33,500 nucleotides of DNA from CAYFJO01 sp964343305 (GCA_964343305.1 CAYFJO010000070.1:1-33500), one strand, 5' to 3'; positions 1 to 9,900 are shown, numbered from the stretch's first letter. Made by a program: numbers and translations. The notes: a model not told the origin generated them from the letters alone.

Positions 1-1
1 A

Positions 2-790
2 AAAAACATTGTATGGGCAAGCCGCATAAGAGAGATGTGCGAGTTGCTACCGAATGATTCAAGCGATGATGACGTCGCTCGTTTTCGGTACGGCTGGAAC
101 GATGAATTGAGACGAAAGGCAGAGCGGAAAGAAGGTCCTTCGCATAAGGAACGAATGCGGGAAATCTCAGTTGATAGAATTCTTGTGGAATTGCGAGAAT
201 CGAATTTGTCGTCGTTCCGTTATCTTGGATGGGGAATGCATGCCACGGATGCTGAACTGGAACTCGTCCTTGACAGCGTCGAATCGTTGACCGAGTCGGC
301 CCAATTAATTTGCTTACTAAGAATCTTCTCAAGAAGAGCCCTGCCGAGGATGGATTCACGAATCACTGATCTTTGCGTTTACCCTGATCGGGATGTTCAG
401 CGCACGGCGTACAGGGCGCTCGCGAACAATTCCCATCCAACGATTCGTCAATTCGCTATCGATCAAATCCGAGAAGGCGAACCATACGCAATTCCTCTTT
501 TGCGCAAAAACTATGCACCCGGTGACGAACGAGCGATCCTGAATTCAATCAATCTCACAGGCAATTTGAACGAAACGCACTGGACCCTTAGCGATATTAT
601 CAAAGTGCTGGAAGACAATCCCAGCGCGGAAGGTTTACAACTGGGGATCATCGCGTATGCGTCAACTCCGTGTGGAATCTGTCGGTCGGCGGCTGCAAAG
701 TTGTTAATCGAACAAGGGACTGCTCCCCAGTGGCTGGTCGAAGAGTGTCGTTTTGATTCGGGAAATGACAATTCCAAAGACGACACGTAA
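2..790 (+). CDS. HEAT-repeat-like hypothetical protein, probably 5'-truncated by the window edge
   Basis: The frame is open from base 2 to the stop at 788-790, with a first internal ATG at 35 preceded by a purine-rich AAGAGAG. Gene starts before the window or at 35; the residues before the ATG look protein-like, so I treat it as partial. The product is soluble, with no signal peptide or membrane segment. Helical repeats of HEAT type are suggested by DRDVQRTAYRALANNSHPTI at about residues 117-136 and by the C-terminal stretch with TPCGICRSAAAKLLIEQGTA. The Cys-x-x-Cys there (CGIC) and the ending W-L-V-E-E-C-R resemble a group of uncharacterised HEAT-like bacterial proteins, some near secreted toxins; I infer no function. 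It is separated from the next gene by almost 600 bp and is unlikely to be in the same operon. Confidence 0.7.
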   Translation, partial: KNIVWASRIREMCELLPNDSSDDDVARFRYGWNDELRRKAERKEGPSHKERMREISVDRILVELRESNLSSFRYLGWGMHATDAELELVLDSVESLTESAQLICLLRIFSRRALPRMDSRITDLCVYPDRDVQRTAYRALANNSHPTIRQFAIDQIREGEPYAIPLLRKNYAPGDERAILNSINLTGNLNETHWTLSDIIKVLEDNPSAEGLQLGIIAYASTPCGICRSAAAKLLIEQGTAPQWLVEECRFDSGNDNSKDDT

Positions 791-1376
791 AATGAGAACG
801 GCTACATTCCGGTGGGACCAAAAGCAAAAGGTGAGCCGTGTCTTAATCGCTTAAATTCAATAAATGAAAGCTCGGTGTTTCAGGGTGCATGCGAACACTT
901 TCCGGGATTTCGTTCAAAACGCTGGTAATTCACGATCAGATGCGTAGAATAATCCTCAACGGCTCAGCAGTCCTTTAGGGGCACTCATTCTAATCAGTTT
1001 TGAACTATCCTTCCCTCACTTGGCACCTACTTCACGACCATTTGTGACGTGGGTTTGCGCGGAGAGTTTGTTTGCAGCGAATCGGCGACACGCTCAGCCT
1101 TTCCGATCGTCTTTCGATATTTGCGAAACTATTCACTCGTCCGACTCATCTTATTGTGGACAATGAACTCAGACGATTGCCCCAGATGGAATCGTCACGC
1201 AACTTGTTTAGAATGAAACCATTCTTTTGGCCGGTTCGTAAACTTGGTAATTGAAGTGCTACGTAAGAAACTCTCGTTTTACGGCAGGCCGTAGGGGACT
1301 GCGTTTCGACGTTTACAATGCAGTTGTCTGCAGCTCGCGGTTAAACTATTCCATCTCCGATAAGGAAAAAAGAAAT
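791..1376. other. Intergenic region without a convincing gene
   Basis: 586 bp between the HEAT-like gene and the MoxR gene. A 60-codon frame at 1072-1254 has no ribosome site and no protein-like pattern. I see no tRNA-like fold. TAGAAT sequences at about 945 and 1209 could be -10 elements for the downstream operon, but neither has a good -35 at normal spacing. The leader of the MoxR operon must lie here. Just before 1377 there is a purine-rich AAGGAAAAAAG that serves as ribosome binding site. Confidence 0.5.
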
Positions 1377-2456
1377 ATGTCGTCAGACCAACCCGCTGAT
1401 GCAGGTAAGCAAGACCTGAGCCAGGACGATATCAAAGCCCTCGACGAATTGAAGACCGCCCATGAGGCTGTTCGCAAAGAATTGGCCAAAGTGATTGTCG
1501 GCCAAGACATCGTCATTGAACAGTTGTTGACGTCGATCTTTGCTCAAGGGCACGTGTTGCTCGAAGGCGTACCGGGTTTGGCCAAGACGTTGATGGTCAG
1601 CACGTTGGCCAAGTGCTTGCAAATGACTTTCAGCCGTATTCAGTTTACGCCCGACTTGATGCCGTCGGACATCACAGGCACGGAAGTGATTCATGAAGAC
1701 AAGGCGACTGGCGAAAGGCAATTCCGTTTTCTTTCCGGCCCCGTGTTCAGCAACATGATCTTGGCCGACGAAATCAACCGCACGCCGCCCAAGACGCAAG
1801 CTGCGTTGTTAGAGGCGATGCAAGAAAAGCAAGTGACGATTGGCGGCCAGCGACATCCGCTACCCGCACCGTTCTTTGTGTTGGCAACTCAAAACCCGAT
1901 CGAGCAGGAAGGCACATACACTTTGCCGGAAGCCCAGCAAGATCGTTTCATGTATAAGGTGTTCGTCAAGTATCCGGGCTACGAAGAAGAATACAAAATC
2001 GCCGAAACGACGACGGCGGATTTTGACCCGACGGTCGAGGAGGTGCTCACCGGCGACAAGATCATGCACGTCCAACAACTGGTCCGCCGCGTGCCGGCCG
2101 CGCCTCATGTGATTCATTACGCCCTGCGTCTGGTGCGTGCCACGCGTGTGCACGAAGAAGGTTGTCCCGATTTCGTTCGCGAGTGGGTCAGTTGGGGTGC
2201 GGGACCGCGTGGTATGCAATACCTGCTGTTGGGTGGAAAGGCGCGAGCGATGCTTCAAGGCCGGTTCTTTGTCACGACCGACGACATCAAGGCGGTCGCG
2301 CATCCAGTCCTGCGACATCGAGTCATTACGAATTTCAACGCCGAAAGCGCGGGCACCACCGCCGACCATGTGGTTGATCGCTTGCTGGCCGAGATTTCGG
2401 ATCGCAACGCGGGCGACGAAGTGGCACCAGAACTTGCGCGAGCGTTTGGTAGTTAA
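1377..2456 (+). CDS. MoxR family AAA+ ATPase
   Basis: A 359-residue cytoplasmic AAA+ ATPase of the MoxR/RavA group. Residues 64-71 (GVPGLAKT) are Walker A. Residues 127-132 (MILADE) are Walker B, followed by INRTPPKTQAALLEAMQE. ATQNP at 170-174 is sensor 1, R190 in EAQQDRF is the likely arginine finger, and GAGPRG at 275-280 is the sensor 2 region in the helical lid. The frame is open back to 1251, but I chose ATG 1377 because AAGGAAAAAAG lies just upstream and the extra 42 residues are not MoxR-like. MoxR proteins are chaperone-like ATPases that act with VWA-domain partners, and such partners follow immediately (DUF58 at 2530, VWA proteins at 3549 and 10895). It is the likely motor of the whole cluster. 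Confidence 0.95.
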   Translation: MSSDQPADAGKQDLSQDDIKALDELKTAHEAVRKELAKVIVGQDIVIEQLLTSIFAQGHVLLEGVPGLAKTLMVSTLAKCLQMTFSRIQFTPDLMPSDITGTEVIHEDKATGERQFRFLSGPVFSNMILADEINRTPPKTQAALLEAMQEKQVTIGGQRHPLPAPFFVLATQNPIEQEGTYTLPEAQQDRFMYKVFVKYPGYEEEYKIAETTTADFDPTVEEVLTGDKIMHVQQLVRRVPAAPHVIHYALRLVRATRVHEEGCPDFVREWVSWGAGPRGMQYLLLGGKARAMLQGRFFVTTDDIKAVAHPVLRHRVITNFNAESAGTTADHVVDRLLAEISDRNAGDEVAPELARAFGS

Positions 2457-2529
2457 GCCGTTTTTACAAATGCGTTACATGTGGCCTGGACGGTCGCTAC
2501 GTCGAACCACGCTAGAATGAAAGACCAAC

Positions 2530-3459
2530 ATGGCTCAAGCAGCACCAGCCGATGGCAAGAACTATCTTGACCCCAAGACGCTCGACAAAATCAAGCGGTT
2601 GGATTTGCGTGCGAGATTGGTTGTTGAAGGATTCATCACCGGACAACACCAAAGTCCTTACAACGGTTTCGCCGTCGAGTTCGCCAGCCACCGCGAATAT
2701 GCGCCCGGTGACGAGATTAAACACATCGATTGGAAAGTCTGGTCGCGGACCGACCGGCTTTATATCAAGGAGTATGAGGAAGAGACCAACCTCAAGTGTA
2801 CGATCATCCTGGACTGCTCCAAGTCGATGCGATACGGCGAAGCAAGCGGGTGGAGCAAGTTTGATTACGGAGCAACGTGTGCCGCCAGTATGGCTTACAT
2901 GCTGCAGCAGCAAGCCGACTCTGTGGGACTGGTGACGTTCAACACGCGGGTCGAAAAGAATCTGACACCGAGCGGTCATCCGAGCCACCTGAAGCTGATG
3001 CTGCACGAGTTACAGCAAACGCAACCCGATTCACAAACCGACATCAGCAGCGTGTTCACGGAACTCGCCGGCCAAATCCGCCAGCGGGGGCTGGTCGTAC
3101 TGATCAGCGACTTGTTTCTCGACCGGGAAACGTTGGCCGAGACACTGCAGCAATTTCGCATCCGGCAAAACGAAGTCATCTTGTTCCACGTGATGCACGA
3201 AGACGAATTAGAGTTTCCGTTTCAAGACAACACGCTGTTTCGCGGGTTGGAAGTGACTGAGCAACTTCACACCGAGCCGCGGGCGCTGCGGCGAGCGTAC
3301 ATCGAGTCGGTCGACGCGTTTTTAGAGGACGTGCGCAAGATCTGTGCGACCGCCGGCGTGGATTACGTGCTGATGAACACGAAACAGCATTTGGACGCGG
3401 CGCTGTCGAGTTACTTGATGTTCCGACAAAAAACACGACGGCGAGCAACGAGACGATAA
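2530..3459 (+). CDS. DUF58 / VWA-like protein
   Basis: A 309-residue protein with the DUF58 signature at about residues 38-87: PYNGFAVEFASHREYAPGDE, then HIDWKVWSRTDRLYIKEYEE. This is followed by a VWA-type fold with a DxSxS metal-site motif (DCSKSM, D95/S97/S99) and a second acidic strand LISDLF (D194). No signal peptide or membrane segment is seen, so it is probably cytoplasmic. The next protein supplies the membrane anchor. It starts 73 bp after the MoxR stop. DUF58 next to MoxR is a standard pairing in which DUF58 is the presumed client or partner of the ATPase. The C-terminus is Arg-rich. A perfect palindromic repeat separates it from the next gene. Confidence 0.93.
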   Translation: MAQAAPADGKNYLDPKTLDKIKRLDLRARLVVEGFITGQHQSPYNGFAVEFASHREYAPGDEIKHIDWKVWSRTDRLYIKEYEEETNLKCTIILDCSKSMRYGEASGWSKFDYGATCAASMAYMLQQQADSVGLVTFNTRVEKNLTPSGHPSHLKLMLHELQQTQPDSQTDISSVFTELAGQIRQRGLVVLISDLFLDRETLAETLQQFRIRQNEVILFHVMHEDELEFPFQDNTLFRGLEVTEQLHTEPRALRRAYIESVDAFLEDVRKICATAGVDYVLMNTKQHLDAALSSYLMFRQKTRRRATRR

Positions 3460-3465
3460 GTACAG

Positions 3466-3521
3466 CGTAGCACAGGCTGCCAGCCTGTTTTGATACAGAC
3501 AGGCTGGCAGCCTGTGCTACG
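3466..3521. repeat. Perfect 23-bp inverted repeat (palindromic intergenic element)
   Basis: Left arm 3466-3488 and right arm 3499-3521 are perfect reverse complements, separated by 10 bases. The arm core is GCACAGGCTGCCAGCCTGT. It fills most of the 89-bp gap between the DUF58 and BatA-like genes. There is no T-tract after it, so it is not a classic terminator. It is probably a copy of a dispersed planctomycete palindrome family. It would form a strong RNA hairpin inside the operon transcript and could alter mRNA stability or the ratio of upstream to downstream products. Confidence 0.85.
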
Positions 3522-3548
3522 GCAAAAGACGACGATAGGAACAACTTC

Positions 3549-5951
3549 ATGACGTGGCTGAGTAGTTTTCTTCTGGCCCCCACACTCGCCGTCATCGGCG
3601 CGGTGGCGATCGCTTCGCCGATCATTATTCACTTGTTGAATAAACGCCGCTTCAAGATCGTCGACTGGGCCGCGATGGAGTTTTTGCTGGACGCCGACAA
3701 GAAGAACCGCCGTCGAGTGCGATTGGAAAACTTGATTCTTCTTCTGCTTCGTTGTCTCGCGCTGTTCTTGCTGGGCCTGTTGCTGGCACGACCGTTTGCC
3801 GAAAACTTGTTGACATCGCGGTTTGTGGAATCGCCGACCTACGAGCGTATCGTCCTGCTCGACGACTCGTTGAGCATGTCGGCCAAGACGGGCAAAACCA
3901 CCAGTTTGGAAGAGGCCAAAGACAGCCTGCAAAGCATCGCGCAAGCTTTCGCCGAAAACCAATCCGACGATTTGCTGACGGTTTATTTAACCTCGCAACC
4001 CAAATCTCCGCTCGTCAACGGCAAACGCATCACCGACAAGTCGATCAAGGAAATTGAAGCAGAGGTCCGCAACATCCAGCCGTCCGACAAGTCAGCGAAT
4101 CTGAGCCTGGCGCTGTTAGAGATCGAACAAGGCGTCTCCGGCGAAAAGAAGAACGTCAACCGCGTGGTCTACATCATGACCGATCTGCGCGAACGCGATT
4201 GGCAGGGCGACGAAAACACCGGAAACAAGAACCACCCAACGAACATCATCAACCGCTTGTCCAAGGATACCAGCGGCTGTTTCCTGGTCGATGTTGGCAG
4301 CGATGAAAAAGCAAACGTCGCGATCACGGAGATTCGGCCGGAAGATATTCTGATCTCTGGCGTGTCTTCGCGGTTCGACGTGACGGTTTCGAACTTGGGT
4401 AGCGAAACGGTCGAAGAATTGACCGTCAAGTTTATCGTCGGCAACGTCGGCGACACGCTGCCACTAGAGCAACAAGTGACGCGCATCGAGCCCGGTAAGT
4501 CCGAAACCGTGCAATTTAACACCACGTTTACGAACGAAGATTTGATCGATCTGGATTTTGACGAAGACAGCGCGGCCAATCGTCACAAGATGAATTCGAT
4601 CCGCATCATGGCACAAGTTGTGTCGAGCAATCCCGATCGGCAAGATTTGTTGGTCGCCGACAGTGAGCGGTTTTTTGCGGCCCGAGTCGTGCGAGGAATT
4701 CCAACGTTAATCGTCGACGGCGAACCGTCGCCTCGTAGGATGTTTTCGGAATCGTACTATCTGGAACGGGCGTTGGAGCCGCCGGGAGATCATCTTTCTG
4801 GAGTCGTGGCGGACGTGGTGACGGACACCGAATTAGAAACCACCACGTTGTCGAAATACAAAGTCATTATTTTGTGCAACTTTGTTTGTGTTGATGAGAG
4901 CGTTCTGGACGAATCCGACGATGGCAAAACCGCGGGACAACCACGAGCCCGCTACGATCGGCGCATCGAACGATTGGAAAAGTGGGTGCGCGATGGCGGT
5001 AAGTTGGTCATCATGCCGGGCCATGCGGTGGACGCCGACGACTACAACGACATGGTCTACAAAAATGGCAATGGATTGTCGCCGTTTCGCTTGAACCGGC
5101 TGCACGGGATCGAAAACAAGTGGAGCAACATACATGTGGTTGACTCGAACCATCCCGCGCTGGGAGTGTTTGCCGGACAAGACAATCCACTTTTGGGACG
5201 TGTCAAAGTCATGAACTGGTGGGGTGCATCGCTGCCCGAGGACGCCTCGAATGTTTCGGTCATCGCCCGGTTAACCGATATCGATGATTCGCTGCTGATG
5301 GCGGAGAAGCCATTGGGTAATGGTCGCATCCTCGCGACGACGATTCCGGCGGACCGAGAGTGGACCAACTGGCCGGACGATCCCAGTTATTTGATTGCCA
5401 TGAATGAACTGGTTAGACACATGGCCGGGAACCTGGTTGGCAGTGGCGACCTGCGCGTTGGCGAGCCGTTGCGGTTTGCGCTGGACCTGGTCGAGTATGA
5501 AGAGAGCGCCGAGTTGACGTTGCCCATCGAAAATGAACTTCCCGTCACGGTGCAGGCGGTCGAACGACAGGACGAGTCGACCGACGATGCACGTTCTGGT
5601 GATGGCGAACAGGATCTGCCAACGGCGACGAACACCGTTTGGCAGGTGGATTATCGGGGCGTCCGGCGCCGCGGCTTTTATGAATTGAACTTAGCCCGCA
5701 ATTCCGGCGGCAACGAGGGTGTTTTGTTCGCCGCCAACGTCGATCCGGCGGAAAGCGATTTGCGTCGCCTGACGGCAGTGGGACGCCAGAAGTTGACCGG
5801 CGAAAATGTTAGAATCGTCAGCAGCAGCCAGGCCGCCGCGCAAGCTGTGCGTGGCCTGCGCAAAGAACTTTGGAAGATTCTGTTTTACGCCGTAGTGATC
5901 GCGTTGTGCGTGGAACAGTTTTTAGGCTGGTATTTCGGAACGAAGAGATGA
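3549..5951 (+). CDS. BatA-like VWA membrane protein
   Basis: An 800-residue protein beginning with the BatA (aerotolerance regulator) N-terminal module: TM helix about 7-29, the IIIHLLNKRRFKIVDWAAME stretch, and a second TM about 62-82 (LILLLLRCLALFLLGLLLAR). A VWA domain follows with a DxSxS motif in LLDDSLSM (D105/S107/S109). Residues about 265-330 look like an Ig/CARDB-type beta domain (RFDVTVSNLGSETVEELTVK). Residues about 385-660 resemble a class I glutamine-amidotransferase fold (GIPTLIVDGEPSPR) with no obvious catalytic Cys, so a structural role is likely. A C-terminal TM (about 772-795) ends in GTKR. Most of the protein should face one side of the inner membrane between TM2 and the last TM. 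It is the expected membrane partner of MoxR/DUF58. It converges with the zeta-like gene, only 11 bp between the stops. Confidence 0.9.
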   Translation: MTWLSSFLLAPTLAVIGAVAIASPIIIHLLNKRRFKIVDWAAMEFLLDADKKNRRRVRLENLILLLLRCLALFLLGLLLARPFAENLLTSRFVESPTYERIVLLDDSLSMSAKTGKTTSLEEAKDSLQSIAQAFAENQSDDLLTVYLTSQPKSPLVNGKRITDKSIKEIEAEVRNIQPSDKSANLSLALLEIEQGVSGEKKNVNRVVYIMTDLRERDWQGDENTGNKNHPTNIINRLSKDTSGCFLVDVGSDEKANVAITEIRPEDILISGVSSRFDVTVSNLGSETVEELTVKFIVGNVGDTLPLEQQVTRIEPGKSETVQFNTTFTNEDLIDLDFDEDSAANRHKMNSIRIMAQVVSSNPDRQDLLVADSERFFAARVVRGIPTLIVDGEPSPRRMFSESYYLERALEPPGDHLSGVVADVVTDTELETTTLSKYKVIILCNFVCVDESVLDESDDGKTAGQPRARYDRRIERLEKWVRDGGKLVIMPGHAVDADDYNDMVYKNGNGLSPFRLNRLHGIENKWSNIHVVDSNHPALGVFAGQDNPLLGRVKVMNWWGASLPEDASNVSVIARLTDIDDSLLMAEKPLGNGRILATTIPADREWTNWPDDPSYLIAMNELVRHMAGNLVGSGDLRVGEPLRFALDLVEYEESAELTLPIENELPVTVQAVERQDESTDDARSGDGEQDLPTATNTVWQVDYRGVRRRGFYELNLARNSGGNEGVLFAANVDPAESDLRRLTAVGRQKLTGENVRIVSSSQAAAQAVRGLRKELWKILFYAVVIALCVEQFLGWYFGTKR

Positions 5952-5962
5952 ACACACCGATG

Positions 5963-6508
5963 CTAATCTTCAAGTCGGTCCCCGTTGCGGTACATGGCGA
6001 CAAGTCGGTAGGGGTCCGTCAGATCCGAGTTGTCGTAAACGAGGACGTACGGGAGTTCATCAATCGCCCGCTGCAGGTTCTCCAACGTTCGGCTGAATCG
6101 GTTTCGCAGTTTTTCGTCGGGCACGTCGTGCCCACCTTGCGCAACACGGATCGAGACTCGCTCGACCGACGTTTCGGCGTCGGTGATGCGGATGAAAATC
6201 AAAACGACCTGATAACCCTGAGCGGCCGCTTCGCGCAGAAACCGCACTTTGTCGCCCACCGGATCAGAAAAGACGGTCTCAAAGATGAAGCTTTCGCCGC
6301 GGGCAACCAGCGCCTGCCTCAACGCCGACGCCGCTTCCGCCGCTTCATATGGGCTGACGTTCAACTCGTTGGCGACGTCGTCCGCGTTGACGAACCGCAG
6401 CCCTGTGTCGGCAAGATGGCTGTGGTAGAAAGTTGTCTTGCCCGCGCCGTTCGATCCGGCAATCGCCACGATGATCGGCCGCGCATCGAGGAAGTCGAAT
6501 TCCAGCAT
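5963..6508 (-). CDS. Zeta-toxin-like P-loop kinase (toxin of a TA pair)
   Basis: A 181-residue cytoplasmic P-loop protein. Residues 18-26 (GSNGAGKTT) are Walker A. FVNADDVA at 39-46 corresponds to the zeta-toxin Asn-x-Asp motif, and GESFIFETVFSDP at about 71-83 matches the Glu-Thr region that follows. VERVSIRVAQGGHDVP near residues 124-139 supplies the basic ATP-contacting lid. Zeta toxins phosphorylate UDP-N-acetylglucosamine and block cell-wall synthesis; that activity is inferred from family only. The ATG overlaps the stop of the ParD-like gene in a TAATG junction, so the two are translationally coupled. It lies antisense to the surrounding operon. Relatives of this size are also annotated simply as AAA ATPases. 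Confidence 0.85.
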   Translation of the reverse strand: MLEFDFLDARPIIVAIAGSNGAGKTTFYHSHLADTGLRFVNADDVANELNVSPYEAAEAASALRQALVARGESFIFETVFSDPVGDKVRFLREAAAQGYQVVLIFIRITDAETSVERVSIRVAQGGHDVPDEKLRNRFSRTLENLQRAIDELPYVLVYDNSDLTDPYRLVAMYRNGDRLED

Positions 6509-6879
6509 TACGGCTCGACCGGTTCAAAGCAGCGATTCACGAATCGGCCGACCGTCTCCGTTCCGTCTGCTTCGGTCCGACGAAGAAGCCCCGGCGATTC
6601 AGGAACTGGCTCGAAGTGTGGAAACGGCCGCGTGTCGAGAAAGTCGCGGACTCGCTGTCGGCCCTCTTCTGAGTCCACATTGGCAATCGCTTCGGAAAGC
6701 GGGCGCTCGGAACTCGCCCGTTTCAACGCCAAAGCTCGATCGCCGCGCAGCAGCGGTTCGATCGCCCGGCCCAACTGCGCCCAAAACTCGATCTGTCCGG
6801 CGATTGACCGTTGCGACGCTTCGGCGATCGTCCGGGCATCACAGACCAATTCATCAGAAAGTTTTACTGGTTGGCTCAT
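6508..6879 (-). CDS. ParD-like antitoxin
   Basis: A 123-residue protein with the ParD_like start KLSDELVCDARTIAEASQRS followed by IAGQIEFWAQLGRAIEPLL. This is a ribbon-helix-helix-type antitoxin seen upstream of zeta-like kinases. Residues about 1-50 should dimerise and bind DNA; the C-terminal part (PFPHFEPVPESPGLLRRTE) is probably the toxin-binding tail. It is the first gene of a two-gene minus-strand operon, overlapping the toxin by one base. A 7-bp-arm palindrome (6889-6905) lies 9 bases upstream of its start and is the obvious candidate autoregulatory operator. No clear Shine-Dalgarno is seen. Confidence 0.85.
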   Translation of the reverse strand: MSQPVKLSDELVCDARTIAEASQRSIAGQIEFWAQLGRAIEPLLRGDRALALKRASSERPLSEAIANVDSEEGRQRVRDFLDTRPFPHFEPVPESPGLLRRTEADGTETVGRFVNRCFEPVEP

Positions 6880-6888
6880 TACAACAAG

Positions 6889-6905
6889 GGTAGCATTTTG
6901 CTACC
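6889..6905. promoter_or_regulatory. Candidate TA operator palindrome
   Basis: The sequence GGTAGCATTTTGCTACC has perfect 7-bp arms around a TTT centre. It lies 9 bases upstream of the ParD-like start, in the 72-bp divergent gap between the TA pair and the giant PQQ gene at 6952. Ribbon-helix-helix antitoxins typically repress their own operon by binding such palindromes. The site could also affect the divergent plus-strand gene. Binding itself is inferred. Confidence 0.55.
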
Positions 6906-6951
6906 GAAAAGTCCACGCTCACATAACGAACTAAAGAGCGAGAGGGATCCG

Positions 6952-9900
6952 ATGTTTGAATTGACTCGATCGAACTGTTGCTTGTCGTTGCTGGCAGTGC
7001 TGCTCCTCGCGTTCAGCACAAACATGTTTTCGTTTGCTGCTCCGGACGATGACGACGAAAACCGTTATCCCGAAGGGGCACCGCTCAAAACCGATCCTGA
7101 ACTCGAACGCCTCCTGGCGCGTGCCGAGAAATTTGCTTCCGAAGGCCGCTTCGACTTGGCGTCGATCTTGTGGCAAAAGGTGCTCGAAGATTCATCTGAT
7201 ACGTTGATGACACGGGACGGGCGCGTCTACACGACGTTGGCGGTCGAAGTCGAACGTACGATCGCCAAATTGCCGCCCACCGGTTTGCGCGTCTATCGCA
7301 TTACGGCGGATGGCGAAGCCAAGGCGTTGTTGGCCGACGGTAAGGATGAGAATCGGGAAGAGGCCCAGTCGAACATCGTCAAGAAATACTTCCTCAGTTC
7401 GCTCGGCGACGACGCGGCTTATGAGCTGGGTTGTCTCGCACTGGATCGGTACGATTTCGTCGGAGCCACGCGACTGTTCAAAAAAATCCTGGACCAACAT
7501 CCCGATCCGTCGATTTCGAAGGCGGAGATTTGGATGCGGCTGGCCGTCGCGGCAGCCCATGTCGGAGACTCGTCGGCCGCGGGCGAAGCGATCAAGCAGA
7601 TGAAAGACTCGTCGGACGATCTGCCTAGCGAGGAAGTCATTGCGGCCGTCGAGAAGGACATTGCGCGAATCAGCGATTCATCCATCACGATTGCTTCGTC
7701 GTCCGACAATTGGAACATGACTTTGGGCGGTCCTGCTCGCCGGGGCCACATGCGGAAGCTTCCTGATGCGGTTACCAAGGCGACGCTGACCAAGGCGTGG
7801 AATTATCATTTTCCAATGAATTTCACATCGGCGACGCAAAACAACGCACAAGGCAGGTATCTCCGCAAAGGACCTATCGCCGTCGAGCCGCTGGGTGTGG
7901 ACCCGTCTGGCAAGGGGTTGATCAATCGTTGGAAGAACGGAGGCTGGATGCCTAGCGGCCAGCTTCTGATTTCCGGCGGCAAGATCTTTTTCAAAACTAA
8001 CAACGATTTGACTTGCTGGGATGCTTCGGCCGAAGATGACCAACCCGCCTGGCGGACCGCGTGGCTCAATCAATTCAAACCCGACGCCAAGACGGCGATG
8101 ATGAGCCAGATGTTCAAACAAATGGGCGTGCAAGTACAAGGTCGTAACAGGCCCACCAGTGCCGCGGAAGTCATGTTGTTTGGCGACCGCGTGCATCAAT
8201 CGTTTTCGATTTCCAACGGCGTCATCTTCAGCATCGAAGGGCGTCGCGTGCCACGACATGGTGGCGGTGCCGTCGTCGCGGCCAGTTCCGCACAACAACC
8301 TTGGAGATTTGGCCAAGTGCCACGCCGGACACGTCAGAATTGGCTGGCCTCGTACGACATCAAAACGGGCAAAGCTAAATGGTATCGTAGCCCCAGCGAA
8401 AAAGAAAAGTCTGACGGTACGGTCGATCGTGGTTTCATGGCCGCGCCGGTTCCGTACGGAAACTTCTTGCTCGTGCCCGTGACCGATGCGGGTGCGATGT
8501 GGCTGTATGCGTTGAACAAGAACGACGGTTCGACGGTTTGGAAGTCCTACTTGTGCGACGAACCGGCCGGCGGTTGCGAGGCGTGGTCGCCCATTGGCGT
8601 GTCGATTGATGGTCGCGAAGCCTATGTCGTATGTGGTTCGGGTGTCGTATTTGCGGTGGACGCCGTGTCGGGCGACATTCGATTTGCCGTGCGATACGAG
8701 CGCAGCGGCAAGCCTAGCCAGATGATGCGTAATTTTGGCCGCCAAGGCGCACAAATGAAGGACCTGGTCGGCTGGAAAGAAGATATTGCCATCCCGTTTG
8801 GCCACCAACTTGTCGTGTTTGCCTCGGACCACGATGGGCTGTTTGCCATCGACCGAAGGACCGGCAAGGAGCTCTGGTACACGCCGCGCACTCCTTACCA
8901 GCACGCGTCGAGCTATTGCATGGGCGTCATCGGTGCCAAGATGATCGTCGGTGGCAAGAACGTTGTGCGACGCTATGATCTGGACAAAGATGGAAAATTG
9001 ATGTGGGAATTGGAGTTTGACGATTCCTACGGGCGCGGTGTTTTGACGGAGGACGCCGTGTTTGTCCCGGTCAAGGATTCGATCGTAAGAATCGACTTGG
9101 AAACGGGCAAGAAGACCGCACAGGTTGGCGTCCATCTGAGCACAGAAACCGACCCGGTTGGCAACCTTTATAGTGACGGCGAAAAGCTGTGGGTGTTGTC
9201 CGGGAACAATGTTTATGCGCTGACCAACCGCGATCAACGCCTTGCGGTGTTGGCCGATCGAATCCGTGAAGGCAACGTGGATGCCTTCCTGGAACGAATG
9301 CAACTGCTCGCCAAAGACGGCCAACTCGACGCGGCGGTGAAGGACCTTGTTGATGCGTTTGAGGTCATCTCCGCGAAGCAAGGCCAGGAAACCGCATTCT
9401 CCACGTTGCTCGGCGGCATCAACCTGATTAGTCTGCCGACGACGAAACCGGAATCGGCGTTGGATCTGGTGGGACGGTTTTGCGTTGACGTGGCGGCCGA
9501 GTCAGGCAGCAAAGTCGAGGCGGATGATGCTCTCACGATGTTGGACGGAATCGTTTACGCCTCGCTGCAGACGATTCGCAAAAACGAGGCGAAAGGACAT
9601 GTTTCACCAATACTGCAAATCGCACCCGTGTTGAAGAAAACCCATCAGTTGATCTGCGGCCGGCAAGCGTTGAAGGCGACCGCCACAGAAGATGATGCGG
9701 CCAGTCTTCAAAAAGTCATCGCGGAGGGCGAGTTGACCGCGAAGCTCATCGCCATCGAAGCTCTTGCCCACGTGAAGAAAGATGGGACGAAGGGTGTGCT
9801 GACCTCGTTGTTGGAATCCGACGAGGAACTGGTGCGTCACATGGCCGCCCGTGGACTCGCGGTTCTAGGCGAGCCAAGTTCATTGACGGCTCTGGTGAGC

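Noticed and set aside
1072..1254. Possible 60-codon gene upstream of MoxR
   Set aside because: No ribosome binding site and no protein-like sequence features.
5870..6934. Plus-strand open frame of 354 codons antisense to the toxin-antitoxin pair
   Set aside because: Low-complexity Arg-rich translation with no domain; the minus strand codes for two recognisable proteins with a coupled junction.
7678..9381. Minus-strand open frame of 567 codons
   Set aside because: Shadow of the giant PQQ gene; translation is His/Arg-rich without domain pattern.
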